NCBI GenBank assembly: GCA_964503595.1
Contig: CAZDAM010000096.1
Location: forward strand, 1 to 13,143
From: CAZDAM01 sp964503595
GTDB taxonomy: Bacteria > Muiribacteriota > UBA6191
Direction of reading: 5' to 3'
Length of the DNA stretch: 13,143 nucleotides
Under the pieces are notes generated by a model. It worked only from the letters and a program-made list of their open reading frames with translations. It was not told the DNA's origin and did no database searches. This document shows positions 5,822 to 13,143 of this stretch, one piece after another; positions within the stretch are counted from its first letter, which is position 1; every line of letters begins with the position of its first letter. The translations under genes were made by a program, and so were the position numbers.

Positions 5822-7810
5822 ATGCAGAAAAATCAGTATATTGAAGCGGTTGAAAGGCTTACGGAATGGGATCGGGCCTATCACGTCCAGGATCGCCCGG
5901 TTGTTTCAGACTCTGAATATGATGCTCTGTTCCGGGAAGTAAAAAAGGCCGAAGAGCTTCATCCTGACTGGCTGTTGCCGGATTCTCCCACCCAGAGGGT
6001 CGGGGGAGAGCCGCTGGATAAATTCGAAAAGGGGGAGCATCCCTACCCTCTTTTGAGCCTTTCCAATGCCTATGATGAAGGAGAGCTTCAGGATTTTCTG
6101 AATCGGGTCCATCGTGGCCTGCCCCCGGAAACTCAGGCTTCCTGGTATGCCGAAACCAAGTTTGATGGCCTTTCTGTCGCCCTTCATTATGAGGAAGGAA
6201 GGCTGATTCAGGCCCTGACACGGGGAGACGGGCGCACCGGTGAGGTCATTACCCATAACGTGCGCACGATTCGAAGTCTTCCTCTGGTGATTCAGGACAG
6301 GCGAAGGCTGGTTCTAAGAGCAGAGATCCTTTTGCCTCGCCGGGAGTTTGAAAAGGTCAATCAGCGCCAGGAGGAGGCGGGCCTTCTTCCCTTTGCCAAT
6401 CCCCGCAATGCAGCAGCCGGGACTATGCGTCAGCTCGATCCGAAAATGGCGCATGAGCGCCGCCTGGACTGCTTTCTTTACGATGTGATGAATCGCGAGG
6501 AACTGGAGCTCGAATCCCATTCAAAAGCAATGGAATTTCTGCATCGGCAGGGTTTTCAGATCGATCCCAGAGGGAGAATGTGCCAGAACGCGGAAGAGCT
6601 CAACCAGTTCTATCAGGAAGTTTTTGCTTCCCGTCATGATCTGGCCTATGACATTGACGGGATTGTCATCAAGCTGGATTCCTACCGCTTTCAGGATATT
6701 CTGGGATACACCGGAAAATCTCCCCGTTTTGCCGTGGCTTACAAATATGCCCCGGATCAGGCCCAGACCAGGATTCTTGGGATTGAAGTCCAGGTTGGAC
6801 GAACCGGAGTTCTGACCCCTGTGGCCGTTTTTGAACCGACCCTTCTGGCGGGCTCCACGATTCAGCATGCAACTCTGCATAACTGGCAGGAAATGCGGGA
6901 GAAGGATATCAGGATTGGGGATCAGGTCATCATTGAAAAGGCCGGGGATATCATTCCCCAGGTCGTAAGAGTTCTGACTGAAGCAAGAGAAGCCGAACTT
7001 GAGGAGCTTCCTCTTCCCGAAATCTGCCCGGTCTGCAAGGGTGAGGTCATTCAGCGCGAGGGAGAGGTTGCCTATCGCTGTATCAATGAATCCTGTTCTT
7101 CCAGGCTTCTTCAGGCCATGAAGCATTTTGTCAGTCGGGATGCCCTGGATATTCAGGGGGTGGGAGAGTCGGTTCTTGAGCAGCTTCTGGGTAAAGGACT
7201 GCTTGAAACCCCCTGGGATCTGTTCGGGCTTGAGGTGGATGATTTCCTATCCCTGAAGGAAACCAAGGAAAGACTGGCGACCAAGCTTTATGATGCGGTT
7301 CTTGCGAAGAAGACAGCTCCTCTGCCCAGAGTTCTTTTTGCCCTTGGATTGCCGCATGTGGGGGTACAGAGTGCCCGTGTCCTGGCATCTCATTTTCTTT
7401 CCTACCAGAAAATTCTCGATGCGAGCATTGATGAAATTGCCGAGATCGATGGTTTTGGTGCCGTGATGGCGGAAGCCATTCATGCTCGGCTGCATTCCGA
7501 AGGTTTCCTGCACTGGGAGGAAAAGCGCCGTGAATTCGGGGTTGTGGTGGAGGATATCGAAATCCAAGAAGGAACGGATGGTCCGTTGAATCAACAGATC
7601 ATCTGTTTTACGGGTAAACTTTACCGGATGGGAAGAACTCAGGCCCAGGAAGTTGCTCGCGGTCTGGGGGCCCGGACGGTGGATTCCATCACGAAGGAAA
7701 CCACCCTGCTGGTAGCCGGGGAAAAAGCCGGTAGCAAGTTGAAGAAAGCAGAAAAACTGGGGATCGAAATTCTTTCGGAAGAGGACTTCTTCCAGAGAAT
7801 CGGGCAGTAG
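5822..7810 (+). CDS. ligA: NAD-dependent DNA ligase LigA
   Basis: 662 residues, the normal size (about 670) with all domains. It seals nicks between Okazaki fragments and in repair, using NAD+ to adenylate Lys113 in AETKFDG (110-116). In order: Ia domain with the NMN-binding region (1-65), nucleotidyltransferase core (66-310; RGDGRTGE at 134-141, DIDGIVIK at 277-284, AYKYA at 306-310), OB fold (about 315-395), four-Cys zinc finger (Cys402, 405, 420, 425), helix-hairpin-helix domain (about 430-580) and BRCT (590-662). Nothing essential is missing. The ATG at 5822 begins the expected YIEAVERL helix. No Shine-Dalgarno is seen; a CATGAT ends six bases before the ATG, but no -35 fits it. The gene is followed after 8 bases by a DnaB-like ATPase gene and heads a plus-strand cluster. 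Confidence 0.98.
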   Translation: MQKNQYIEAVERLTEWDRAYHVQDRPVVSDSEYDALFREVKKAEELHPDWLLPDSPTQRVGGEPLDKFEKGEHPYPLLSLSNAYDEGELQDFLNRVHRGLPPETQASWYAETKFDGLSVALHYEEGRLIQALTRGDGRTGEVITHNVRTIRSLPLVIQDRRRLVLRAEILLPRREFEKVNQRQEEAGLLPFANPRNAAAGTMRQLDPKMAHERRLDCFLYDVMNREELELESHSKAMEFLHRQGFQIDPRGRMCQNAEELNQFYQEVFASRHDLAYDIDGIVIKLDSYRFQDILGYTGKSPRFAVAYKYAPDQAQTRILGIEVQVGRTGVLTPVAVFEPTLLAGSTIQHATLHNWQEMREKDIRIGDQVIIEKAGDIIPQVVRVLTEAREAELEELPLPEICPVCKGEVIQREGEVAYRCINESCSSRLLQAMKHFVSRDALDIQGVGESVLEQLLGKGLLETPWDLFGLEVDDFLSLKETKERLATKLYDAVLAKKTAPLPRVLFALGLPHVGVQSARVLASHFLSYQKILDASIDEIAEIDGFGAVMAEAIHARLHSEGFLHWEEKRREFGVVVEDIEIQEGTDGPLNQQIICFTGKLYRMGRTQAQEVARGLGARTVDSITKETTLLVAGEKAGSKLKKAEKLGIEILSEEDFFQRIGQ

Positions 7811-7818
7811 GGGGTTTC

Positions 7819-8874
7819 ATGGTAATGGAGAAGAAAACCAAACGGGTCTTTCGTTTGGATGAACATCTCAAGGAACTCGAAGGCTACTGGGAGGATGATT
7901 CCCTTTGGCCCTTCCATCCGGCGATGTCAGGCTTTGGGGTACTGGATGAATTTATGGGAGGATTCCGGGATGGTACATATCTGATAGCTGGAGGTCCGGG
8001 AACCGGAAAAACATCTTTTGTGACCCAGCTTCTGTTTCTTCTGATGCACAAGAATCCCACCATGCAGGGCGTGTTTCTTTCCCTGGATCAGCCCTATCTC
8101 GATATTGTGACCCGTATGTTTGCCCTGTGTTCCGAGCTTCCGGTGGAAATGATTCGCAATCCCCGCAAGATTCAGGATCGCGAGGATATGGAAAAGCGTC
8201 TTAAGGGATTTGAGATTCTGGAAGGGATCCGGGAGCGCCTGCAGGTTCTGGACCAGTCTCATGACGCTTTCCGTCTGGAGGATGTGGAAGAACATCTGGC
8301 ATCAGCCCGCAACGAAGCTGGTAATGAGCCCTTGATGTTGGCAGTCGACCCAGTCCTGGAGCTTGCTGTCGACGGCCTTTATACTCCCTGGGACAAGGCC
8401 GGAAAGATCATGGAAGAGCTGAGGCGCATGGCCCGGAAATACCGGGTCGGAATTGTGCTCGGAGCCCACCTGGAAAAAGCCCAGAGGGGGCTGAGGCCAA
8501 CGATTTCGGATCTTCAGAATCTGCCTGGACTGGTCTATGGAGCCGACTTCGTCGGACTTCTGTATAACGACTCCCTCAATGACTTTGAATCTCCGTTTCT
8601 GGAATGGGAATGGGGTACTGAAAACCTTATGGTTCCTCTGGTGGAGCTCAATGTGGTGAAAAACAAGCATCGCAAGGAATTGGGGCGCCTGTTCTACCGC
8701 TTCTATAACGAAGAAACCCGCTACAAGGAGTGCACCCAGGCCGAAAACGATCATTACAATGAAATGCTCAATAACCTGGATCATTTCGACAAAAGTCCAG
8801 GCAAACGCAAAAAAAGTGGTGAAAAGAAAGTCTATGTTGCCCCCAAGCGTAAGGAATACGAAGGTATCTTTTAA
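7819..8874 (+). CDS. Stand-alone DnaB-like RecA-fold ATPase
   Basis: 351 residues. The core (about 35-300) is like the C-terminal ATPase domain of DnaB helicase and the RadA/KaiC group: Walker A GGPGTGKT (58-65); FLSLDQPYLDIVTRM (86-100), the place of the FSLEM motif of DnaB but with Asp90 for the catalytic Glu; LMLAVDP (172-178) with Walker B Asp177; GIVLGAHLEKAQRGLRPTISDLQN (211-234) and YGADFVGLLYND (240-251), matching the sensor and ADxxxxLyR motifs; ELNVVKNKHRKELG (276-289), matching VAKxRxGxxG. The DnaB N-terminal primase-binding domain is absent. The C-terminus (about 322-351) is a Lys-rich tail that could bind nucleic acid. It starts from the ATG at 7819 after AGGGGG, 8 bases after ligA, and is followed within 5 bases by a kinase-like gene. 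It may be a hexameric motor or ATP-dependent switch; DNA repair is possible from the ligA linkage, but unproven. Confidence 0.75.
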   Translation: MVMEKKTKRVFRLDEHLKELEGYWEDDSLWPFHPAMSGFGVLDEFMGGFRDGTYLIAGGPGTGKTSFVTQLLFLLMHKNPTMQGVFLSLDQPYLDIVTRMFALCSELPVEMIRNPRKIQDREDMEKRLKGFEILEGIRERLQVLDQSHDAFRLEDVEEHLASARNEAGNEPLMLAVDPVLELAVDGLYTPWDKAGKIMEELRRMARKYRVGIVLGAHLEKAQRGLRPTISDLQNLPGLVYGADFVGLLYNDSLNDFESPFLEWEWGTENLMVPLVELNVVKNKHRKELGRLFYRFYNEETRYKECTQAENDHYNEMLNNLDHFDKSPGKRKKSGEKKVYVAPKRKEYEGIF

Positions 8875-8879
8875 TTCTT

Positions 8880-9956
8880 ATGCCAAAACTGATTGCCTGG
8901 TGCGCGAGTCTTAGCATTGTCGCAGTCCTCATTTTTGAGGTTCACCATTTAAGAAGCGAAGTCCGTATTCTTCGGGATGAATTAAGCCGTACAGCCTTGA
9001 CGACAGATCCGGAGCTTCTGCGGATGCTCCGGAGGGATTTGAAAAATGACCAGGAACTGATGCAGGAGCTGGATCAGTTCTGGGCCTTTCAAAGAGAAAA
9101 CGGAGAAAGAATCCGTGAGAGTCTGAAAGAATTTCGTGAGCGCTTTTACTGGAATCAGCTGGGACTCTTCGATTTGCAGGCCAGAATAGGCTGGATTGGA
9201 CCCCAGACTCATCCTCTGGACTGGCCGGCCTACCATGAAAAAACTTCCTTTGATTATGCTGGAACCGCTCTTGAAGAGCGTAAGGATAGCCACAACACGG
9301 CCCGTTTTTCGGCCGTGGAATTCCTGAGGAAATCTGGCTACCGGCTTTTGAAGAATGAAACGGATACCTTTATTTTCAAGCCCTCAGATATCCGTGAGGC
9401 TCTGGCCTATGAATTTTCCCAGATGCTTTTGAATCAAAGACGTCTTCAGGTTTTTTATCTGAAGCAGGAAAGGCTTGGCGAAGACATTCTTTCGGGAGTC
9501 CTGCAGGAATATGTGGAGTTCAGCGAGGCGGTTGAAGCTGGTCGTCTTTCCATGCTTGGACTGGAATCAGGAATTCAGATTTTCAAGTCCCTGATGGTGG
9601 ACCGCATTCTGGGAAATTCGGATTCGGATTATCTTCTGGAGCCACATACGGGCCGAACTTTTGCAGTGGACATGAATGATGCCTTTGAATTCTTGAGTGA
9701 GGATTTTGAGCATCCGCTCCTTGAAACGGTTCTGAAACTCTGGGGCAAGGACGTGGATTTTCGCAAGGCAGCTGTTGAATTTGCCGTAGAGCTGGAAAAA
9801 TTTCCGGAGATACGTCTCAAAAGCCTATGGGATAAGGCATTGGCGGATTCGGTTCAGCTCACACAGGAGTGCTGGGCCAGTCTTTTGGAAAGAAAGCGCA
9901 GAAGCAGTGCCTGGGTTCGGAACCAATTGGCCCTGTCTCTGGATAAAATTGATTGA
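8880..9956 (+). CDS. Membrane-anchored protein with degenerate PI3/4-kinase-like core
   Basis: 358 residues. Residues 4-20 are one hydrophobic segment (signal anchor), then 24-95 is a charged, probably coiled-coil region, and 110-300 is a domain I compare with the bacterial PI3/4-kinase-like (SCO1664/Fam20-related) fold: TFIFKPSD (163-170) with Lys167 in the nucleotide-binding position, REALAYEFSQMLL (172-184) in the place of the REVAAYxLSRLLG helix, an LSGVLQEYVE strand (204-213), VDRILGNSDSD (240-250) in the place of the DxLIxNxDRHxGN catalytic loop, and TFAVDMNDAFEF (260-271) in the place of the xIDHGLAF metal motif. Asp248 and Asp264 are kept, but the Arg-His after the first Asp and the loop Asn are lost, so it may be a pseudokinase. 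The similarity is from memory of motifs. It starts 5 bases after the ATPase stop with no Shine-Dalgarno, so coupling is likely. Confidence 0.5.
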   Translation: MPKLIAWCASLSIVAVLIFEVHHLRSEVRILRDELSRTALTTDPELLRMLRRDLKNDQELMQELDQFWAFQRENGERIRESLKEFRERFYWNQLGLFDLQARIGWIGPQTHPLDWPAYHEKTSFDYAGTALEERKDSHNTARFSAVEFLRKSGYRLLKNETDTFIFKPSDIREALAYEFSQMLLNQRRLQVFYLKQERLGEDILSGVLQEYVEFSEAVEAGRLSMLGLESGIQIFKSLMVDRILGNSDSDYLLEPHTGRTFAVDMNDAFEFLSEDFEHPLLETVLKLWGKDVDFRKAAVEFAVELEKFPEIRLKSLWDKALADSVQLTQECWASLLERKRRSSAWVRNQLALSLDKID

Positions 9957-9982
9957 ATTTCACCATGTTTTGAGCTCTTCCG

Positions 9983-9991
9983 TGATAAAAT
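9983..9991 (+). promoter_or_regulatory. Possible extended -10 for the TPR gene
   Basis: TGATAAAAT matches eight of nine bases of the extended -10 (TGnTATAAT) in the 45-base gap before the TPR gene. The start site would fall about four bases before the ATG at 10002, and there is no Shine-Dalgarno. No -35 fits. It would let the TPR, binding protein and ABC genes be transcribed apart from ligA. Confidence 0.4.
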
Positions 9992-10001
9992 TCCTGTCCC
10001 T

Positions 10002-11948
10002 ATGAATAAAGAAGAACTTCAACAGTTTCAGGATCAGTTTCGTCATGCTGTGAGATTGCAGCATCAGGGGGAACTGGAGGCAGCTGTGGCTGCCTATGAA
10101 GGTGTTCTCAGGCTGAGCCCCCGGCACCGTTCCACGCTTCTGAATCTTGGCGTTCTGCACTATTCCATGAGCCAGTTTGAAAAGGCCTCCGAAGCTTTCG
10201 GCAAAATCCTGGAGGATTCCGAAGGGGATCTGGACGCTCTCTACAATCTGGGGCGAACCTGTCTGAAGCAGGAAGAATGGGCCAAGGCCTCGGAGTGCTT
10301 CAAGAGGCTTCTTGAAATCGAGCCGGCGGATCGGGCGGCTCTTCTATCGCTTGGTTTTGCTGATGCGGGCGCTCAGGAACACAAGAAAGCTCTGGACAGC
10401 CTGAATCTTTACCTGAGCGAGGACCCGACTCACCGGGATGCACGTCTGACTCAGGCTCACTGTCTGATTCGTCTGAATAAGGCTCAGGAGGCTTCGGGCA
10501 TCCTCAAGAAACTGGTGGAGGAAGACAGCGGCCTGAAGGAAGCCTGGAGTATGCTTTCCGATGCTCACGAGCAACTTGGGCAGGACGAAAAAGCAATTTC
10601 AGCCTTGAAGCGTCTGGTACTTCTTGAAGGTGAGTCCTCTCCTCTGTTTCGACGGCTGGGACTTCTGCACGGTCGACACAACCAGTTTTCCGAGGCTAGA
10701 AAAGCCTTTTCCCGCGCTATGGAGCTGGAAAGGGAAGAGACTCAGGACAGAGAAGAGAAAAGTCTTCGGACGATTTCCGATCTTCAGGATTGCTCCACTG
10801 AGCAGGCTTTGCAGGAAAGAGCCTTTCAGATTGGTTCCAGAGCTCAGGAGGACCGGGACTTCAAAACAGCTCTTCAGGATCTGGCAGCCCTGGCCCGCCG
10901 CTTTCCGGACACCCTGGTTCTTTTGCAGGAGCTTGGGTACCTGTACCAGATTCTGGGTGAGCACAAGAGAGCTTCGGTTTACTATAGCCGCATCCTCGAA
11001 AAGGAGCCCCGACATCTGGAAGCCCGATTGCAGCTGATCCGGATTTCCATGACTCTGAAGGATGTGGGTCAGCGCCATCTGGTCGAAGAGACCCTGGGGC
11101 TTTATGGGGATACCCTGGAAGTCAGGGAGCTGGTCGCCGCCTGGTTTTTAGTGATGGAAGATTATCCTGAAAGCATTCGTCTGTTCCAGGAATGTCTGGA
11201 TTCCCGTCATCATGGTCATGGGGTTTATGAAGGCCTGGGCGAGGCTCTGCTTGGTATGGAGAGAGCCGTGGAGGCCGAGCGGGTTCTCAATGAGGGCTCC
11301 AACCGCTACCCCGACTCTCTGGAGCTGGTCGTCCTGCTTGCCGATGCCCAGCTCCAGCAGAAAAGAACCCGTAAGGCCAATGCGACCTTAAGAAGGGCCC
11401 GGGGAACCTTTCATCGTTCTCCTCGTCTTCTGTCCCTTTCGGCAACAGCTGCCTGCCAGTCCGAGAAGCCGGAGCGGGCCAGAGGCTTTTTCAGACGGCT
11501 GGCCGAGCTTCCCAATTCCTATGAAGCGGGTTTTGAGGCTATGGCCAAATCCCTGATCGCGGTGAGGGATGTGGATCGGGTCCAGAAGCTTTTCCGGGAC
11601 TGGAGCCGCTTTCGGATGAAAAGCTTCAGCTGGCTTTATATTGAAGGCCTGACGGTACTTTTGAAACGCAATTCAACCCGCATGCATCTTGTCTGGCAGG
11701 AGCTCTGGCATGCCCATCATGAGAAGATGAAGGATAAGGGCACGGAGCTTCGGGCCCTTCTTGAAAAATCGGACTTACAGTATCTGATGGCTCGTCAGGC
11801 TGAGATCAATCCTTTTTTTGCCCGCCGCCACGAGGTTCGTGATGCGATTGTCGAACTTTTTGAAGAACTGGAAGGGGCTCTGAAAATTTCAAGAGCTTCG
11901 GGAGATTCCATTTCCACAGTCCACCAGATTCAAGATGCCAAGGCCTGA
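10002..11948 (+). CDS. Large tetratricopeptide-repeat protein
   Basis: 648 residues, no signal peptide and no membrane segment, so probably cytoplasmic. Residues 8-245 are about seven TPR units (for example GELEAAVAAYEGVLRLSPRH, FEKASEAFGKILEDSEGDLD, WAKASECFKRLLEIEPAD), a helical protein-binding solenoid. A charged linker rich in Glu and Arg (about 245-285) follows, then a second block of degenerate TPRs (285-545; for example HKRASVYYSRILEKEPRHLE and YPESIRLFQECLD). The last 100 residues (545-648) are helical without clear repeats and may be a separate domain. No catalytic motif is visible. It starts at the ATG 10002 without a Shine-Dalgarno and ends overlapping the next gene by 14 bases, so it is translated with the BtuF-like protein. 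TPRs point to a scaffold in an assembly; the partner is unknown. Confidence 0.85.
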   Translation: MNKEELQQFQDQFRHAVRLQHQGELEAAVAAYEGVLRLSPRHRSTLLNLGVLHYSMSQFEKASEAFGKILEDSEGDLDALYNLGRTCLKQEEWAKASECFKRLLEIEPADRAALLSLGFADAGAQEHKKALDSLNLYLSEDPTHRDARLTQAHCLIRLNKAQEASGILKKLVEEDSGLKEAWSMLSDAHEQLGQDEKAISALKRLVLLEGESSPLFRRLGLLHGRHNQFSEARKAFSRAMELEREETQDREEKSLRTISDLQDCSTEQALQERAFQIGSRAQEDRDFKTALQDLAALARRFPDTLVLLQELGYLYQILGEHKRASVYYSRILEKEPRHLEARLQLIRISMTLKDVGQRHLVEETLGLYGDTLEVRELVAAWFLVMEDYPESIRLFQECLDSRHHGHGVYEGLGEALLGMERAVEAERVLNEGSNRYPDSLELVVLLADAQLQQKRTRKANATLRRARGTFHRSPRLLSLSATAACQSEKPERARGFFRRLAELPNSYEAGFEAMAKSLIAVRDVDRVQKLFRDWSRFRMKSFSWLYIEGLTVLLKRNSTRMHLVWQELWHAHHEKMKDKGTELRALLEKSDLQYLMARQAEINPFFARRHEVRDAIVELFEELEGALKISRASGDSISTVHQIQDAKA

Positions 11949-12738
11949 GTTTCTTTTAAGAAGAGGTCCCAGGCGGATCATCTGCATGACCGAAGAGTCT
12001 GTGGAAACCCTGGCCCATCTGGGAATGCTGGATCGTGTGATCGGGGTGTCCGGCTATGTAAAGCGCCCGGAAGAAGCCCGTCAGCTCCCCGTCATCAGCG
12101 CATTCACCCATGCCAATCTCAAAAAGATTCTTTCTCTGAAGCCGGATCTGGTTCTGGGGTTTTCCGATATCCAGAAAGACATCGCCCGTGATCTGGTTGG
12201 AGCCGGAGTTGAGGTTTACATTGCCAATCATCGCCGTCTTGAAGGGATTTTAGCTTACGTCCTGAAGCTTTCCGGTCTGGTCGGAGAAGAAGAAAAAGGT
12301 CGGAAGCTGGCTTTGCGTCTTTATGCCAGAATTCAGGAGGCCAGAAAAGAAGCCTCCCGTTTTTCAAAAGCGCCACGAGTTTATTTTGAGGAGTGGCCCA
12401 ATCCCCAGATTTCAGCAATTGGATGGGTTTCCGAACTGATTGAAATCTGCGGGGGTAAGGATGTTTTTACCCATAAATCCAGGGGTTCACTGGCCACGGA
12501 ACGCATCGTGAGTCATGAAGAAATCGTTGCTGCCGGAGTTGAGATTTTTCTTGGCTGCTGGTGCGGCAAGGCTCTGGAACTCAAGAACATCCAGGAGCGT
12601 TTTACTATCCGGGATTTGCCGGCTCTTGAATCCGGTCGGATTGTGGAGCTGGAGCCGGAGATTTTTCTGCAGCCGGGACCTGCTCCGATTCTGGACGGAA
12701 TTCCCCAGCTGCTCAGACTTTTTGGGGACTTTCAGTGA
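11935..12738 (+). CDS. Signal-less BtuF-like (cobalamin-binding-type) protein
   Basis: 267 residues of the helical-backbone metal receptor group (COG0614, BtuF/FhuD/TroA-like). Motifs: RRIICMTEESVETLAHLGMLDRVIGVS at 13-39 (the usual first lobe start), PVISAFTHANLKKILSLKPDLVLG (52-75), the long linking helix (about 103-140), then EEWPNPQISAIGWVSELIEICGGKDVF (152-178) and IVSHEEIVAAGVEIFLGCWCG (191-211), typical of the second lobe. There is no signal peptide: the N-terminus is MPRPEFLLRRGPRR. Two Cys (208 and 210, CWC) lie near the cleft side. Homologs without a signal are known in bacteria and have no settled function; cytoplasmic binding of a corrinoid or other cofactor is one option. The gene overlaps the TPR gene by 14 bases and the ABC gene by 4 bases (GTGA), so it is made in step with both. 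Confidence 0.75.
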   Translation: MPRPEFLLRRGPRRIICMTEESVETLAHLGMLDRVIGVSGYVKRPEEARQLPVISAFTHANLKKILSLKPDLVLGFSDIQKDIARDLVGAGVEVYIANHRRLEGILAYVLKLSGLVGEEEKGRKLALRLYARIQEARKEASRFSKAPRVYFEEWPNPQISAIGWVSELIEICGGKDVFTHKSRGSLATERIVSHEEIVAAGVEIFLGCWCGKALELKNIQERFTIRDLPALESGRIVELEPEIFLQPGPAPILDGIPQLLRLFGDFQ

Positions 12739-13143
12739 AAGAACAAATCCTGGAAATTCTGGAAGGTTTTCGCAGGTGGTGGAAGCACTATCTGAGCTGT
12801 TTTCTGAGTCTTGCTTTGGTCAATGTTCTGGCAGCCCTGATTCCCCAGGCCGTCCGGCTGGCGATTGATTCCGGGGAAGAAACCGGCATTATGGAGAGCC
12901 CCTGGTTCTGGCCCTGTGTGATTCTGGGCCTGGCTCTCATTCAGTCCGGCTTTCGTATTCTAAGCAGGGTGAGTGCCTATCGGGCCTGTCGCGAGCAGGA
13001 GCATGAGTTTCGCATGCGCCTGATGGAAAGGGTTTTGAATGCGGGGCTTTCCCGGATTGCCCGGATTCGTCGTGGCGATCTGATAACCAATATGCTGGAA
13101 GACACGCGCCAGCTTCGTCTCCTCTATGGTTTTGGTTTTATTC
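12735..13143 (+). CDS. ABC transporter, exporter-type transmembrane domain (5' part)
   Basis: The first 136 residues from GTG 12735; the gene runs off the window. GGGGA lies six bases before the GTG, and the start overlaps the BtuF-like stop as GTGA. The sequence is that of an exporter-fold (type IV) ABC membrane domain: first membrane segment about residues 18-36 (YLSCFLSLALVNVLAALIP), AVRLAIDSGEETG in the place of the loop that follows the first helix, second segment about 57-75 (FWPCVILGLALIQSGFRIL), then a long charged helix (YRACREQEHEFRMRLMERVL) and LSRIARIRRGDLITNMLEDTRQLRLLYGF, the usual coupling-helix region (GDLxxxxxxDxxxLR). The ATPase domain would lie downstream, in the same gene if it is of the half-transporter type. 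Substrate is unknown; placement behind a binding protein is unusual for this fold. Confidence 0.85.
   Translation, partial: MKEQILEILEGFRRWWKHYLSCFLSLALVNVLAALIPQAVRLAIDSGEETGIMESPWFWPCVILGLALIQSGFRILSRVSAYRACREQEHEFRMRLMERVLNAGLSRIARIRRGDLITNMLEDTRQLRLLYGFGFI

Noticed and set aside
5749..5823. N-terminal extension of the CHAP-like protein from the ATG at 5823
   Set aside because: It would bury the signal peptide 25 residues in and place the -35 and -10 inside the coding region; the start also overlaps the ligA start.
11880..11935. Cobalamin riboswitch ahead of the BtuF-like gene
   Set aside because: The stretch is coding sequence of the TPR gene and too short for such a riboswitch; no B12-box-like sequence was seen.
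12515..12868. Plus-strand open frame across the BtuF-like/ABC junction
   Set aside because: It overlaps two well-supported genes in another frame and its translation (Ser, Arg and Cys rich) resembles no protein; the ABC frame starting at 12735 has real membrane segments.
1..13143. CRISPR array, tRNA, insertion sequence or prophage signal
   Set aside because: No regularly spaced repeats, cloverleaf-like segments in the short gaps, terminal inverted repeats with a transposase, or phage proteins were found; the HNH fragment alone is not evidence for a mobile element.

Overview
The window is about half G+C, almost fully coding and gap-poor: chromosome of a bacterium with cell-envelope features (signal peptides, a peptide-binding protein, a cell-wall-type secreted cysteine peptidase candidate) that suggest a Gram-negative. 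The HNH protein, the Mycobacterium-type AhpC/AhpD pair and the general gene style would fit Bdellovibrionota or a related lineage, but nothing here fixes the taxon, so this is a weak guess. I see no tRNA, rRNA, CRISPR array, insertion sequence or phage gene.

Left part (1-3560). The window opens in the 3' end of an HNH endonuclease gene (+). A minus-strand pair follows: a family-5 peptide/solute-binding protein (2666 to 984) overlapping a secreted double-psi beta-barrel-like protein (1017 to 244). Divergent from this pair, across only 29 bases, is a DcsG-like ATP-grasp ligase (2696-3559).

Middle (3559-5821). A strong shared hairpin terminator separates the ATP-grasp gene from the convergent peroxide-defence pair ahpC-ahpD (minus strand, ahpC first, with an intercistronic GC-rich hairpin). 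The ahpC upstream region is unusually structured: a promoter whose -10 lies in a perfect 7-3-7 palindrome, followed by a 42-base stem-loop that would form the 5' end of the mRNA. Upstream of it is a cysteine-rich secreted CHAP/NlpC-like protein gene with a textbook promoter placed so that its mRNA would be leaderless.

Right part (5822-13143). Six plus-strand genes are packed with little or no space: ligA (NAD-dependent DNA ligase), a stand-alone DnaB-like RecA-fold ATPase, a membrane-anchored protein with a degenerate PI3/4-kinase-like core, then (after a 45-base gap holding a possible extended -10) a large two-block TPR protein, a signal-less BtuF-like binding protein and the start of an exporter-fold ABC transporter that runs off the window. 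The last three overlap or touch and are probably co-translated.

The most interesting items are the degenerate kinase-like protein next to the stand-alone DnaB-like ATPase, the signal-less BtuF-like protein coupled to an exporter-type ABC protein, the ahpC operator/stem-loop, and repeated leaderless-type promoter geometry.
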